DNA from: Paramecium octaurelia
Taxonomy: Eukaryota; Ciliophora; Oligohymenophorea; Peniculida; Parameciidae
Assembly: GCA_905182995.1 (NCBI GenBank)
Contig: CAJJDP010000119.1
Span: 235,384 to 299,383 of the forward strand
Direction: 5' to 3'
DNA length: 64,000 bases
Position numbers and translations under genes: made by a program
Notes under the pieces: generated by a model
What the model was told of the DNA's origin: nothing
Database searches by the model: none
Seen by the model: the letters and a program-made list of their open reading frames with translations, nothing else
In this document: one piece after another, positions 1-11,235 of the stretch
Layout: the number at the start of each line of letters is the position of its first letter
How positions within the stretch are numbered: the stretch's first letter is position 1

Positions 1-10
1 ATAATATCTA

Positions 11-718
11 ATGATCAAGGAATATGACTATTTGTTTAAGTTGGTGATAGTGGGGAATTCAGGAGTCGGGAAGTCTTCATTGTTACTACGTTTTTCTGAT
101 GATACATTCAGCGATTCCTATCTGACTACTATCGGAGTGGACTTCAGATTCAAGACATTGGAAATTGATGGAAAGAAGGTCAAGCTTCAAATTTGGGACA
201 CAGCTGGACAGGAGAGATTCCGAACAATAACCAGTGCATATTATAAGGTATTGGGATGAATTAGAATGCAGGGAGCTGATGGAATTGTAATGGTCTATGA
301 TGTTGCATCCACAGGGTCATTTGAAGACATTGATAAGTTCTGGATCAACGAGGTAGAGTCTTATGCTGAGAAGAATGTCGAGCTGCTATTGCTGGGAAAC
401 AAGAGTGATGTCGAGGATAAAGCGTAAGATTATGATATTCCTATGAAAGTGTAACAACGTAAAAGGCTTTGGATTATGCAGCTATAAAACGAATGGCACA
501 CATGGAAGTCAGTGCAAAGACAGCAGATTAGGTATCGAAGGCTTTCTTATCGCTGGCAAAAAAGTTGATTGCAAAAAAGGACTCCCAAGGGTTAAAAGGT
601 TAAGGGTAATACTATAATTAATAAATTTAAAAGCCCATAAAGGAGTCAGTAAACTTAAGGGTAGAAAATTGGTTAACAAACAGATGATAACAAAAAGGAG
701 AAGGAAAAGTGTTGTTGA
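11..718 (+). CDS. Rab-family small GTPase (Rab1/Rab8-like)
   Basis: Small GTPase that should switch vesicle traffic steps on membranes. The P-loop GNSGVGKSS lies near residue 15, followed by TTIGVDF (switch I), WDTAGQERF (switch II), NKSD and VSAK, in the usual Rab order. The last residues are KCC before TGA, a dicysteine tail suited to geranylgeranylation. Three introns, at 248-271, 424-449 and 606-633 (24, 26 and 28 nt), bring 210 codons into one frame; without the last one the CC tail is lost. The first exon begins with an EYDYLFKL stretch close to Rab1. Which Rab subfamily it belongs to is an inference; Rab membership is firm. Confidence 0.95.
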
Positions 719-853
719 ATATATATTAATATTGAGTTTTTTACTAATCACAATATTGCTCATATCTACCCTCTTTTACCTTGAATATATGTTTTATATA
801 GAGTTTCCTTTTAGTTTTGTTATAAATTAAGATATTTTTTGATGTCGATAGGA

Positions 854-2713
854 TCACCTAAAATGCTGTTACAAATGTATAGTACCTCTTTGGAAATTGT
901 GTTTTATCTCTCTTCTTTGTTCCTTTGTTAATTTGATACCATGAACCTTCTTGCCTTCCATCAATTAAGCTAAGTTTTCTTAAGTGAATATTTCCAATAT
1001 CTCTTCATTCGTGATTTTCTTCTCCTGAATCAACTGATTCTCAAATTAATTATCAATATTAGCATCATCATTTAAATGATGTTAATTTTATTATTATTAA
1101 TATATTAGGTTCTCTAAATCTTCTAAAGGATTGGATTACCATAAAGCTTCACCTTAGTAGGTTGGTGGCAATTTCACATATAGTAATTTACCATTAACAA
1201 AGTCCTTTAGCATTAATTTAGATGCTTTGGCTTCATCTGGCAAGCCTCTACCAGTCATGAACCCTCTTTTTTTACTGTAGGTAGAAAGTACAGTAGATGC
1301 ATCGATAACTTTGAATTCTTGCAAATTGATTCCATAAAGCTTTTCAAAAACAATTTTAGGGATTCTTTCAGCTAATAAATCCATTGGGCTCAAGTAATCT
1401 TTAATATTATCAATGGGTAAGACTCCATTGCATACCATTTCAGCTCTGGATGAAGAAGCATTGGGGAATATTAAACCCGGACAATCACATAGCTTAAATT
1501 AGAATAAGGATCAATACTAATAGATATTTTTCCAATGGTATTGTCTAGAAGTGCTTTGTTTTTCCAGGTCTTGCTGCAACTCCAACTAGTTTCTTATTAC
1601 AAAGGGCATTAATAACTGAACTCTTACCAACATTAGGATATCCCACCATTCCAATAATGACTGTATTCTCATCATGTTATATATCATGATCCTCTTATTC
1701 GATCACTTTGGTTGTCTCCACATTCTCTTATCTTTGCTTCCTAATCTTTTACACCAATGATTTCAACTCTGATAACAATATCTTTCTGTCTGCTATTTTT
1801 GATGTATTTATAAATGCTTCTGTGTTTTCTTCAGTTTTAGGTTCCTCTTATTAAATTAGAATATTGGTTGCATCTTACACTTATTCTTCCTTATCAATTT
1901 TCTCTTATTCCAATTTGGCACTAAAGAACATGTGATTCAGATTCTTTGAATTCAAAAAGGCTGACCACTCCTCTCTAATTTTATCAGATATCAAATCGCT
2001 TTTGTTTATCAATAGAAAATTGATCTTTGTTTGATTCTTTCTGTAAACTCTATTTTATTCCTCATGCACGTATTTAGTCAAGTCATTGCAATGATAGAAT
2101 AGGATGTCTCTTCCATCTACCACTTAAACCAAAATATCTGCTTTCTCTACCACTCTCCACAATTACTTCCAAACTTCAATATTCTTCTCATAAGGAGTCA
2201 ATTAGATCTAGTAATGTTCCTCTTCGAACTTTGCCAATTCCTTTCTCCACTTTAAAAAATTCTCATTCTCCATCAACCTCAATTACTCAACTGTAGTCTT
2301 TTCATCCCATCTAGGTCTTCTTGGTATTTGTAAGTCAACCAACAGTTGGTTCTTCTAATAATCATACACCGATGAATTCGGTAATTGTCCCTTTCTTATT
2401 GCATTTACATTGATCACTAACTAAAAATTATCCACTTTTCTTTTACTTATTTCTGCTATTCATTTACCACCACATCTGATTTCTTCTCTGCTTAATATTT
2501 GATATTTGCCATCTCTGCCATCTACAAATACTCGTTTAAAGGATTCTAATCAATTATAGATTGCAAGTTCTCTTATTAGATTTGATATTCCTCCTTTACG
2601 ACCTTCCCATCATGAAAGAACTATCCTTGATTCTGAACTTTTGCTGCCCCCTCATTCATTTTCCTTTATTGTTGCCTTTGAAGAGCCTTACCCAAATTAG
2701 ATTTCTTAGACAT
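854..2713 (-). CDS. LSG1: LSG1-type circularly permuted GTPase (60S ribosome export)
   Basis: Cytoplasmic GTPase of the LSG1 family, which releases the export adaptor NMD3 from pre-60S subunits. The N terminus MSKKSNLGKALQRQ resembles LSG1 starts. The permuted order of G motifs is visible: NKSD comes first (near 2000), then GYPNVGKSSVINAL (near 1630), then CDCPGLIFP. The C-terminal part contains MVCNGVLPID and RGFMTGRG blocks typical of the family. An intron at 1493-1517 (25 nt) joins LEKYLL to LCDCPGL; the remaining length is not a multiple of three, so at least one more short intron is present. The gene is 22 bp head-to-head with the C2 gene on the other strand. Confidence 0.92.
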
Positions 2714-2735
2714 TCACAAATATAAAAATATTAAA

Positions 2736-4174
2736 ATGTCATTAGTCGGTTCTGGCACCTTAATTATCAAACCTCTCAAAGCCAAACTAACTCGTGATAC
2801 TGAGTTCCTTGGTAAAATGGATCCCTACTGCAAAGTCATTCTAGGTAGCTAATAACAAAGAACAAGAGAACATACGGATGCAGGTATGAGACATTTAAAT
2901 ATTAACAGGGAAGCATCCCTCTTGGAATCAATCATTGAGTTTTAGACGTACTAATGAATACATCGCTGAAATATAAGTGTGGGACTCAGATGAAGTAAGT
3001 GCAGACGATTTAATTGGAGAATGCTCTATTGCCCTTTAGACCTATTTAGTTGATACTCCCAAACCAGCTGAATGGATTAACTTAAGCTACAAAGTAATTT
3101 AAATAATCATTAACAAATCAGGGAAAATCGGCTGGATAGATCTACTTATAGTTTGAATGGTTCGCAGATTAGAAGTACTAACAACAACCTCAAATCCCAT
3201 CCAATCCTTAATATTATCAATAAAACAACGTGATACCAATGAAACCACCAGGAGCACCAGGTTATCAGTAACCTTACAATTAATATCAACCACAACCACA
3301 ACCACCACCAAGTTATCCACCTTAATAAGCATAATATCCATAGTTAAACCCCTTTGCATTAACAGGTATCTATGGTACATTAGAAGGTCCATAAAACCCA
3401 TAATAAAACTATCCCCAATAAGGTTATGCCCCTCCTTATCCACCTAACTAATAACCTGGTTATTAACCAAACACACAATAACAATAAGGATATCCAAATT
3501 AACCTCCAAATTATCCACAAAACCAAAATCCAAACTAGCCTCCAAATTAACCTCCAGGATACAATCCAAACTAACCTTAAGGATACAATCCAAATTAGCC
3601 TTAAGGATATAATCCAAATTAGCCTCCAAATTCAACACTCAATTACCCCCAAAATTAGCCACCCAATTATCCACCAAATATGCCTCCTAATTAACAAGGA
3701 TATCCAAATTATGCTTAAACCATGTAAAATAATCAATAAGGTCATCCCAATCAACCTTAAAATTACCAGAACACAAATTATCAAAACCCAACCTAAAATC
3801 AATAACCTTATCCTAATAACCAACCCCCTACTAATTATCCAGGTGGGTAGCCTTAGAACTATCCTAATAATTAACCAATGGGCTATCAAAATAATCAAAT
3901 GCCTCCAAATTAATAAACTTTGACACAACCACCAAATCAAGCTCTTGGCCAGCAATATCCCAATGTGCCTCCTCCAAATCAAGCTTACCCAAATGTTCCT
4001 CCAGGTTAATAACCTCCTCCTTAGTAAAACTATGTTCCACCTCCACCCTAAGGCCAGTAATAGCCACCTGCGTTTTATCCAGGTTAAACATTGCCTTAAA
4101 ATCACAATTATCCGAGCCAGACATTGCCGTAGAATTTCGATCCAAACAAGATTCAGAATCCGATGGGTAATTGA
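2736..4174 (+). CDS. C2-domain protein with long P/Q/N/Y-rich tail
   Basis: 461 residues after removing introns 2884-2908 and 3094-3121; the exons sum to a whole number of codons. Residues 1-125 form a single C2 domain: GTLIIKPLKAKLT, KMDPYCKV, HPSWNQSLSF, VWDSDE and DLIGE are the expected strands and calcium-loop acids. The rest (about 335 residues) is a low-complexity tail of Pro, Gln, Asn, Tyr and Gly, with irregular repeats such as GYNPNQPQ. Similar C2 plus PQ-rich proteins bind membranes in a calcium-dependent way in other eukaryotes; the tail may drive self-association. Most Gln codons in the tail are TAA or TAG. Function beyond lipid or calcium binding is unknown. Confidence 0.85.
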
Positions 4175-4312
4175 AATATTGCTTGATTAATATTAAAAAA
4201 TAAATAACTGTTCATTATATTGCGTTTGAAATAATATGGTTCGCATTAATAAACCTTTGATAAGTCCCTTAAGATTCCCGGATAATTGTAATAATTTAAA
4301 TACAATAATAAC

Positions 4313-4869
4313 ATGTACAGATACATCTCAGAGTAAGGATTCAAAACACCAGCTATTATCAACTCCCTCAAAATATTTGTCAGAGATTTCAAAGATGTCT
4401 CATCAGTTTCAGCAACTAAATTGAATTCAGAGGAGATTGCTTCAGCCCTTGAAATTCATTCCTTATAATGGCACCCAACAAAGGATTCATCCAAAATCCA
4501 TAAGGAATTCAAGTTCAACTCATTCAAAGAGACATTCGCATTCATGGGATCCATTTCAAAAGTTGCTGAAGAAATGCATCGTAATTAATTCATTCTAACC
4601 ATTTAATAGACTATCCAAAATGGACACAAAAAGAGAATGTGGTCAATGTGGAGATCTCAACCAATGATTGCTCAGGTGTTTCAGTAAAAGACATCCTCTT
4701 GGCTTATACCATGGATCAATTGGCATTGGAAATCACAAATACCTAAATCATATCAGTTTGTGACAGTCCCAAAGTTGTTGATTCTCAAATACTAAACACT
4801 TGGAACTAAAACTTTTCGAAAACCGAAGAAATTTTGCAAAACCTTTAAAAGACTACTGCTCAACTTTGA
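4313..4869 (+). CDS. Pterin-4a-carbinolamine dehydratase (PCBD/DCoH-like)
   Basis: Dehydrates 4a-hydroxytetrahydropterin, recycling the pterin cofactor of aromatic amino-acid hydroxylases. The family core is clear: FKFNSFKETFAFM, then EEMHHYPKW, then VNVEISTND, then GVSVKDILLA. The paired histidines lie in the HHYPKW segment, which forms only when the 29-nt intron 4581-4609 is removed; the exons then make 176 codons. The protein is longer than the usual ~100 residues: about 55 extra residues at the start and 40 at the end. The start ATG at 4313 is the first in frame; an upstream exon is possible. The N-terminal extension might be an organelle-targeting sequence, which is inference only. Confidence 0.85.
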
Positions 4870-5051
4870 TATTATATCCATATTATTTAATTACCATTCA
4901 CATATTACGAGTTTATCTTGTAAGATACTTTACAAAAATTATTATAAAAAATATTTATTACAAAATTTATATGATTTTCAAATTATAATACAATAAGGAA
5001 TTGGGGTTTTGATAATTCATTAATTAACTACTAATTTTAAATTTGAAATCC

Positions 5052-6886
5052 ATGAAGCTCCAGAAAGCTTTAGAATCTCAGAAAGCTCCAAATCTCATCC
5101 TATCCGATTAAATATTGAATGAAGAGGGTTGCGTTGCTGTTGCCTAATTTTTGGCTCAAAATACACAATTCATAAACATTGAACTAAGAGGATGCAATAT
5201 AAATGGAAGAGGATTTGAAAGAATTTGCAGATCAATAAGTCCAGATGCAAGAACTCTTATTGCTGAATGGAATGCTATAGGTGGAGGTGTGGGTGCTTTG
5301 TGTGATTTATTGATGAATCCCTCATATCAATTGCAATTAGTCGACCTAAAGAACAACAGAATCCAAGCAGATCATTGTGCCAGAATATGTTAAATGTTAA
5401 AGCAAAATACATCCTTACAATCATTGAATTTAAAATGGAATGAAATTGGAGAAAAAGGAGCTCAATACTTATTGGAAGGACTCAATGGCAATAGAAATTT
5501 AAAATTTCTGGATGTCTCCTGCAACAAAATACCCGAAGGACTAGCAACATAAATCAGAGAAAGGATTGAATAGAATAGATCAACTGATTTGATGGCTAAA
5601 AACTCAACAGGCATTAAGGAATCGCAGAGAAATGCCTATTAGCCTGTTAAAACTATGCCTAAAACTGCAGCTACAATCAACATACCTGAAAATAGAGCAG
5701 TCAAAAAAAATGATGCTATTAGGGTTGCTCAATTGAAAGAATAAATTGATTAAGAATTAAGATAGAATAGATTAATGAATGAAGAACTTACTAATAGGAT
5801 GAATGCTTTAAGGCAAGAGATCCTATCCAAAGAGCAGGCTGTCAGTATGGCTAAAAGACATTTTGAAGAAGAAGTGACCAGAAAATCCATAATTGAAGCC
5901 GAATACACCTAAGTCAAACGATAATTTGATGAACTTGGCAAAGCGAGTGATTATAGGTAACAAGAAGTGATGAACGAATATGTGGCAAAAAATAAGCATG
6001 TGTTGGCTTTGGAAAATGAATATATGCATGAATTATCATAGATCAGACATGACAATAAGGTTTAAATTAATATGTATGTAATTAGTTGTAAATTGATCAA
6101 ATTAATTCTAATTGGTAACCTAGATTAGATGGAATCCAGAGCAAATTTAATTCGCTAATGAAGGCCAACGATCAATACAATCAATAGTTATTAAGAATGA
6201 AGGAATTCTTTTTAAAAATGAGATTGGATCATGATGAGAACGTTAAGGCTGTTGAAGGTAGGCTACTCATAGAGGAAAAAGCTAAGTATAATCATTAAAC
6301 TGAATTGTTGAAGAAGAAGGAGATGGAATAGTCGCAGGCATTGAAAGTATTATTCTAAATCAATAATAAAGAGAGCTGAAAATGAAAGTCAATCCATATA
6401 GGATGATATGGAAAGATTAGAAACCAATTTAACTAGAGATAGATAATTAATTGAGGAATAAATACAGTAGGAAAGGGAAAAGGTTCATCAAACGCATCTT
6501 CAAATTAGCAAGAGAAGTATTAAACAGGAAAAATTGATAAATAATAACATCGTTTTAGATCATCACATTGATAATCTCATTAAAAAAATAGACGAAACTT
6601 TCTTCATCTTGAACATTTAAAAGGGTAATGGAGTTTATAATTTTTAGATAGAGGAATGGATGATATTTAATAAAGAAGACTGCTGTAAGAAAGATAATAT
6701 GCTTTGCATAAAACTAATTTGTAGTTATAACATTAGAGAATTTTGGAATTAGAAAGACTCATGAGCAATTAGGAAGGAAATAACATTAAATTGAGAGCAG
6801 AATATGAAAAATTATGTCACATTGTTCAAGGAAAAGTGTAGAATGCAGTTATTGAAACTTGTAGACTCAATCTCTAACTAGGATGA
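5052..6886 (+). CDS. LRR and coiled-coil protein, LRRC45-like
   Basis: The first ~170 residues are ribonuclease-inhibitor-type leucine-rich repeats (LVDLKNNRIQADH, SLNLKWNEIGEKG, FLDVSCNKIP). The remainder, about 400 residues, is a continuous coiled coil rich in E, K, Q and R. The order of parts, and a C-terminal GKVQNAVIET stretch like the human LQNAVLAY end, resemble LRRC45, a centriolar distal-appendage linker protein. A role at basal bodies is therefore likely by homology. Several short introns are needed: one near 6345, one near 6630, and an unresolved one at 6057-6160 where the exon edges are not certain. The gene ends at TGA 6884-6886. Confidence 0.75.
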
Positions 6887-7090
6887 TTAGATATTTTTAT
6901 ACATCTATATATATTAATAATTATACTTAAGTAAATGTCTATTTATTATTAACAAAATGAAATGCAGAATGTATATATAAAATAAATATATTCAGTAATT
7001 CAAATTAAAACATTAATCTGTTGGATAAATTTAATTTATTCTTTTGTTTCAAACAAATATTTTGTTTTGTTTGGCTGATTAATATTTAAA

Positions 7091-8730
7091 ATGAAATAAG
7101 CTACTATATTTTTATCTGCTGCTTGTCCTTCAACTGATGTTCATTTAGCTCGCGTGATGCAAGCAATAAAGAACACAAAACCTGATACTGAATTCAGATT
7201 TGTTGGGATTGGAGGACCTCAAATGGGCCATGAAGGTTTAGAAACAATTGGAGTTGATTGCCATGAGTTTCAATATAAGCCTTTCTTTCCATTTAGAAAT
7301 TTCTATAGATTGGCGTATTAAGATTGAAACTAATATAGGACTGAAAATGCAATGCATCCAGTCCATATGTATAAGAGATGGATCAATAAAAAAGTGCTGA
7401 ATAAACTTGATAAGCAGTACTTTGAAATAGTGTAACATTATCAACCATCTGCATTTCTGAATTTTGAGAACGAATTCTTTATGATGGGATTTTATAAGAA
7501 ATTAAGAGAAGCATATCGTCACTTCAATCGTATATGTCCCCCTACATTTTAATATGGTCTCACTCATAAAGACCAACCTTAATATGGATAGAAGTATGTT
7601 GATCATTGGTTCACCAGAGCACCATTAAAATAAGTAAAAATGTTTGAATTAATATAATCTAGAGTAATTGGGAGAAATTTACATTCCCACATACTCAAGT
7701 AGGACAAGATGGACTCTATCGTGCTTTCAGACATCTACTATCTAATAGCACCTAATATAAGGAATTGGTACAAAAAGATACCATATATCTTCCAGGAGGT
7801 GAATTCTTCAGATTTGATGATTTCATTGCAGATAGAGTGAATGAATAAAGGAAATCCTATAGATAATTGCATAATATTGGAGATTAAGAATTGCTGATAG
7901 TTGTAGCTGGTGGTAACACATCCAAAGAAATACCTTTTTGTTTAAAGACTGCAGCAGAAGGAATATCTAGATTCTTGAAACTTGATGAAATGAAGCACTA
8001 TCCAAGAGATCAAATTAAGATTGTTGTGACAGTGCCTGAATTCCTTGAACATAAAGATCATACACTCAAAGCTATTAATTCAATCAAATGGCCTGCTTAA
8101 ATCATTCAGGCTTAAACTGAATCGGAGAAGTTCTCAGCTATGGCTGCATCCGATATTGCATTAGCTTGTAATGGATAAATAGTGGCTCAATGTGCTGCTT
8201 TACAATTACCCACTGTACCTTGTCATCTTATTGTTTTAGATTATTCTTGACCCAAAACCAATTATATAAATGTATTATACATCACTCTACAATGGAATTG
8301 ATAATGACCTCAATATTGCCTACAATGGAATCGTTTATCCGTAATCATTATATGATCTTACCTTAGAGAACTTGTCATGTCCACAGTACCGAATAAAATT
8401 GCCTATTCCTTATTGGAACATCACTAAGATCCAAAATTACGATACTTCTATGCTAAATAGTATGCTCCAATTTTATAAAAGACCTTAGCTAGAAGTCAAT
8501 CTCCTGTGCCCATCGAATTAGTATAATTTTAATTTAATTTATAGTCTAACAAATTTAATAGTGTTTAATTGACTGGTTACTCTTCAGCATATTAAGTTAT
8601 TGCAGACACTGTTTTATAAGCATCCTATGCATATGAACATATTCACGCTCAAAGCAATTTTACTACTATGTAGAATGAACATCTGAGAATAGAAGCCATG
8701 TAAAGCTTAGGGTGGGCTAAAGGATTATGA
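7091..8730 (+). CDS. LpxB-like lipid-A-disaccharide synthase family glycosyltransferase (GT19)
   Basis: The start (TIFLSAACPSTDVHLARVM, then FRFVGIGGPQM) matches the bacterial LpxB pattern (SAGEASGDLHGA..L, FVGIGGP.M). The C-terminal donor-site region also fits: SDIALACNGQIVAQCAALQLPT, interrupted by an intron, then IVYPELVMSTVPNKIA, equivalent to GTATLEAALLGLP and VPELLQ. LpxB joins two glucosamine lipids to make the lipid A disaccharide. Five introns of 24, 29, 25, 26 and 24 nt leave exactly 504 codons, so the gene looks intact and expressed like a nuclear gene. At 503 residues it is longer than bacterial LpxB (~380) because of a middle insertion and a C-terminal extension. In the segment equivalent to SAGEASGD several positions differ, so activity is not assured. 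Confidence 0.72.
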
Positions 8731-8791
8731 AATATTAATAAATAAGATTATTACAACATTGTTATAAATTAAAAGTATTACAATTTTAATA

Positions 8792-9646
8792 ATGAATAGA
8801 GACATCCTGAATAATTTTAATGAACCAAAAGAACTCCTCAAACTCAATTCCATTCATTTTATTTAAAAACCACTTAAATAATTTGTGTGCATCAAAAGGG
8901 AAAATGCTTTACGTTTATGTTTCTTCAGTTAACTAGACTAATTAATTTTAATTATATAAAATATTGGTTCGTTATAAAAGATTATGTAATATTTCTAAAT
9001 CTTATTATATATGATATTGGAATCTCGATTACAATAGGACTATTTAAAATCTATTTTATTATTTGTCATTAGTCAACCATTCTATGTTGCCATACTTTTG
9101 ATTTCTAGACATTTTGCTTCGCGTATTTGGAAGCCATTTTATTGCGAAATAATTGATTAGAATCAAATATCAACATCACATCTATCATCTTCTCTATATT
9201 CCTTGATAAAATGGAAGAATCTAATGACAAGGAAAAATATGAAAAACTGTTTCAATTTATAATTCGAATCAGTTGCAATTATTGAGAATTTTGAGGTTCA
9301 AACATCTGTATCATCAATCCTTGAAAGATGGTTTCAATATAAGAGAAGCACTGTGAGAATAGGTTAAAGTAAGAACACTGGACTAGATAAATGGCGAAGT
9401 AAGAATACAATTATGATAAGCTTAAAATTTAGAACTTTAAAATTAGTTTTATGTTGCCAAAAGAAAGGTATTATTCTGAATGTTTAATGGTCTTCTCCGT
9501 CTCTCTATTCATTATTTATTTATAACAAAAAACATGTATAAACAAGTAGTTAAAATCAACTGCAAACTTTCTCTATGAAGGATTTAGTTTTTCTTTCACT
9601 ATATCCAGTCATAGAATCAATAGAAGTTCCTCTATTTAGTAAATGA
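8792..9646 (+). CDS. Uncertain gene: possible membrane protein, exon structure unresolved
   Basis: From ATG 8792 one frame stays free of TGA for 285 codons. The start (MNRDILNNFNEPKELLKLN) reads like a normal protein and residues ~65-125 include two or three hydrophobic stretches. However, after about 9090 two other frames also look protein-like over parts of the region, and the open frame runs 91 bp into the thioredoxin gene on the other strand. Either introns switch the frame and the real end lies before 9556, or this is a decaying gene. I do not recognise a family. The 5' part is more trustworthy than the 3' part. Confidence 0.35.
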
Positions 9647-9893
9647 ACTGACGGAATTTAGGCTTTCTAAAATAAATCAATATTAAACTATACCGCTATT
9701 TATTGTACGACGTCATAAAGTTCCTCATTGTCAACATTCACGAAAGCAAGTTACCATTTTTCACAGTTCTTCTCAGCTTCTTAGATTAATTGAGGATTCA
9801 GCTTATGGCATGGGGCACACCTATTTTCAATTAGTTTCAATATCCTTACCATTCAGCGAAAAAACTAACAACAACTGGTTTTTAACTACTCAT
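9556..9893 (-). CDS. Thioredoxin
   Basis: A 102-residue single-domain thioredoxin, a small dithiol oxidoreductase. The active site FFAEWCAPCHKLNP carries WCxPC with alanine as the second residue after Cys (WCAPC), a common variant of WCGPC. AFVNVDNEE and the cis-proline region AQIPSVHLL follow at normal spacing. The active site spans an intron at 9821-9849 (29 nt) that splits the Trp codon; removing it gives 103 codons exactly. Start ATG 9891-9893 is followed by SSQKPVVVSFF, the first strand. It could reduce proteins in the cytosol; no signal peptide is visible. Confidence 0.9.
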
Positions 9894-10013
9894 CACATGT
9901 TCATGCCATTCTTAATTGTTGTTTATTTAAACACAATTCATCAAAAAATATAATAATGAATGACCTCTAAACAAATCTAAACCAGTTTATAAGATTAAAT
10001 AGTGTGTAATAAT

Positions 10014-10201
10014 ATGATTTATTTCACAAAATAATATTTATTTGTAATCAATGAATTCTGACGAATCAGAGAAATTACAACTAATATTCAATTGAATTAC
10101 TACAAGTCTACATTGGAATAACTCCCCTTAATGATCAGAGTCATCAATCATAGGGTTTTACTTCATAACTCATTCTATTATTAATTATTTAAAATTATTG
10201 A
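10014..10201 (+). CDS. Possible small hypothetical protein (53 aa)
   Basis: Two exons, 10014-10043 and 10070-10201, join across a 26-nt GT..AG intron with the same feel as others in this window, and sum to 54 codons ending in TGA. The second exon reads like real protein (YNQYSIELLQVYIGITPLND), but the size is small and I recognise no family. It could equally be a fragment of an older gene. Confidence 0.3.
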
Positions 10202-11235
10202 AAATTATACTTAAGAAAAAAAACAAAAAGGATTCATGAAGGACAAACAAAAGATAGTAGCTGAAATAACATATTTTTGGTAATTCAGAGATTACTTATT
10301 CTTCTTTATTACATATTATTTTCTAACTTAAATAAATCAAATTGTAAAAAACCTGAAAAAAATGTAGAAATACCTTAAATACATTGATAATTAAAGACCT
10401 GAAAATATCTGATTAGAGTTTTGGAATTTTTGAATTATTTTAGATATATCCAACTTCAATTAGGTTGTATAATTACTCAATACTAACATTAACAGAAAAT
10501 CATAAATTTTTGATTAAAAATGTTTCTCGTTGTAAACTAGAGATGATAACTAGTTTGAAATTCTACTCTTAGTTATACTAATTACATAATTACAATAAAA
10601 TATTGTAAAATTTATTGCAACTTTTTCAATAAATTTGATTAAACTTTTAAACCCTTTCTTTTTATAACGCTCTAATTCAATAATTATCGTCCCCTTAACA
10701 CCTCATAAGACAAAATAGAGTTGTATTTTTGCATATAATTTATAATATTTTCATGAATCTTGGTGCATGTTAAGAGGGTAGCATTAGTATACTTAAACTT
10801 CACTTGTTTAGAAAAATAAATTTTGTTTATCACAAATCGTAAATCAATAAGAGTATTAAAGTAAATTTATAGATGCATCACTTAAAAGTATTAATTTAAA
10901 TTAAACTATATAGAAGTATAAGTTAAATAGGGAAGCAATTATATTTCATTTTCTAATACTAGGATTATTAATTAAACAAATGCACCTTTTTTACTCATAT
11001 TTATGATAGAATTAATCAAAAACTAATACTATTTTACTATCATTTATATTAATGATACAAAAGTGTAATTTTATTTAGTAGTATTATTTCTAACTATTTA
11101 CAATAAACAATTAAATAAAATGTAATAATCTAGAGATTCAATTAATCGTAATTGTAAAAGAATAACTAGAATATTAAGAGATTAAATTTTAACAAAATTT
11201 GCTATTTAAAACTTTTGTAACTATAAAGCTAAACT
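10202..11235. other. AT-rich intergenic stretch
   Basis: About 1 kb of very AT-rich sequence between the small plus-strand ORF and the 3' end of the cullin gene. No frame gives a convincing protein and I see no tRNA-like or repeat structure. It is longer than typical spacers in this window. Confidence 0.5.

Noticed and set aside
3099-4105. Several ORFs in other frames and on the minus strand over the C2 gene tail
   Set aside because: Low-complexity P/Q/N/Y coding sequence keeps other frames open; only the plus-strand frame continues the C2 domain and ends at a TGA.
5002-5010. ttggggtttt, resembling ciliate telomere repeat
   Set aside because: A single unit between two genes, not a tandem array; no chromosome end here.
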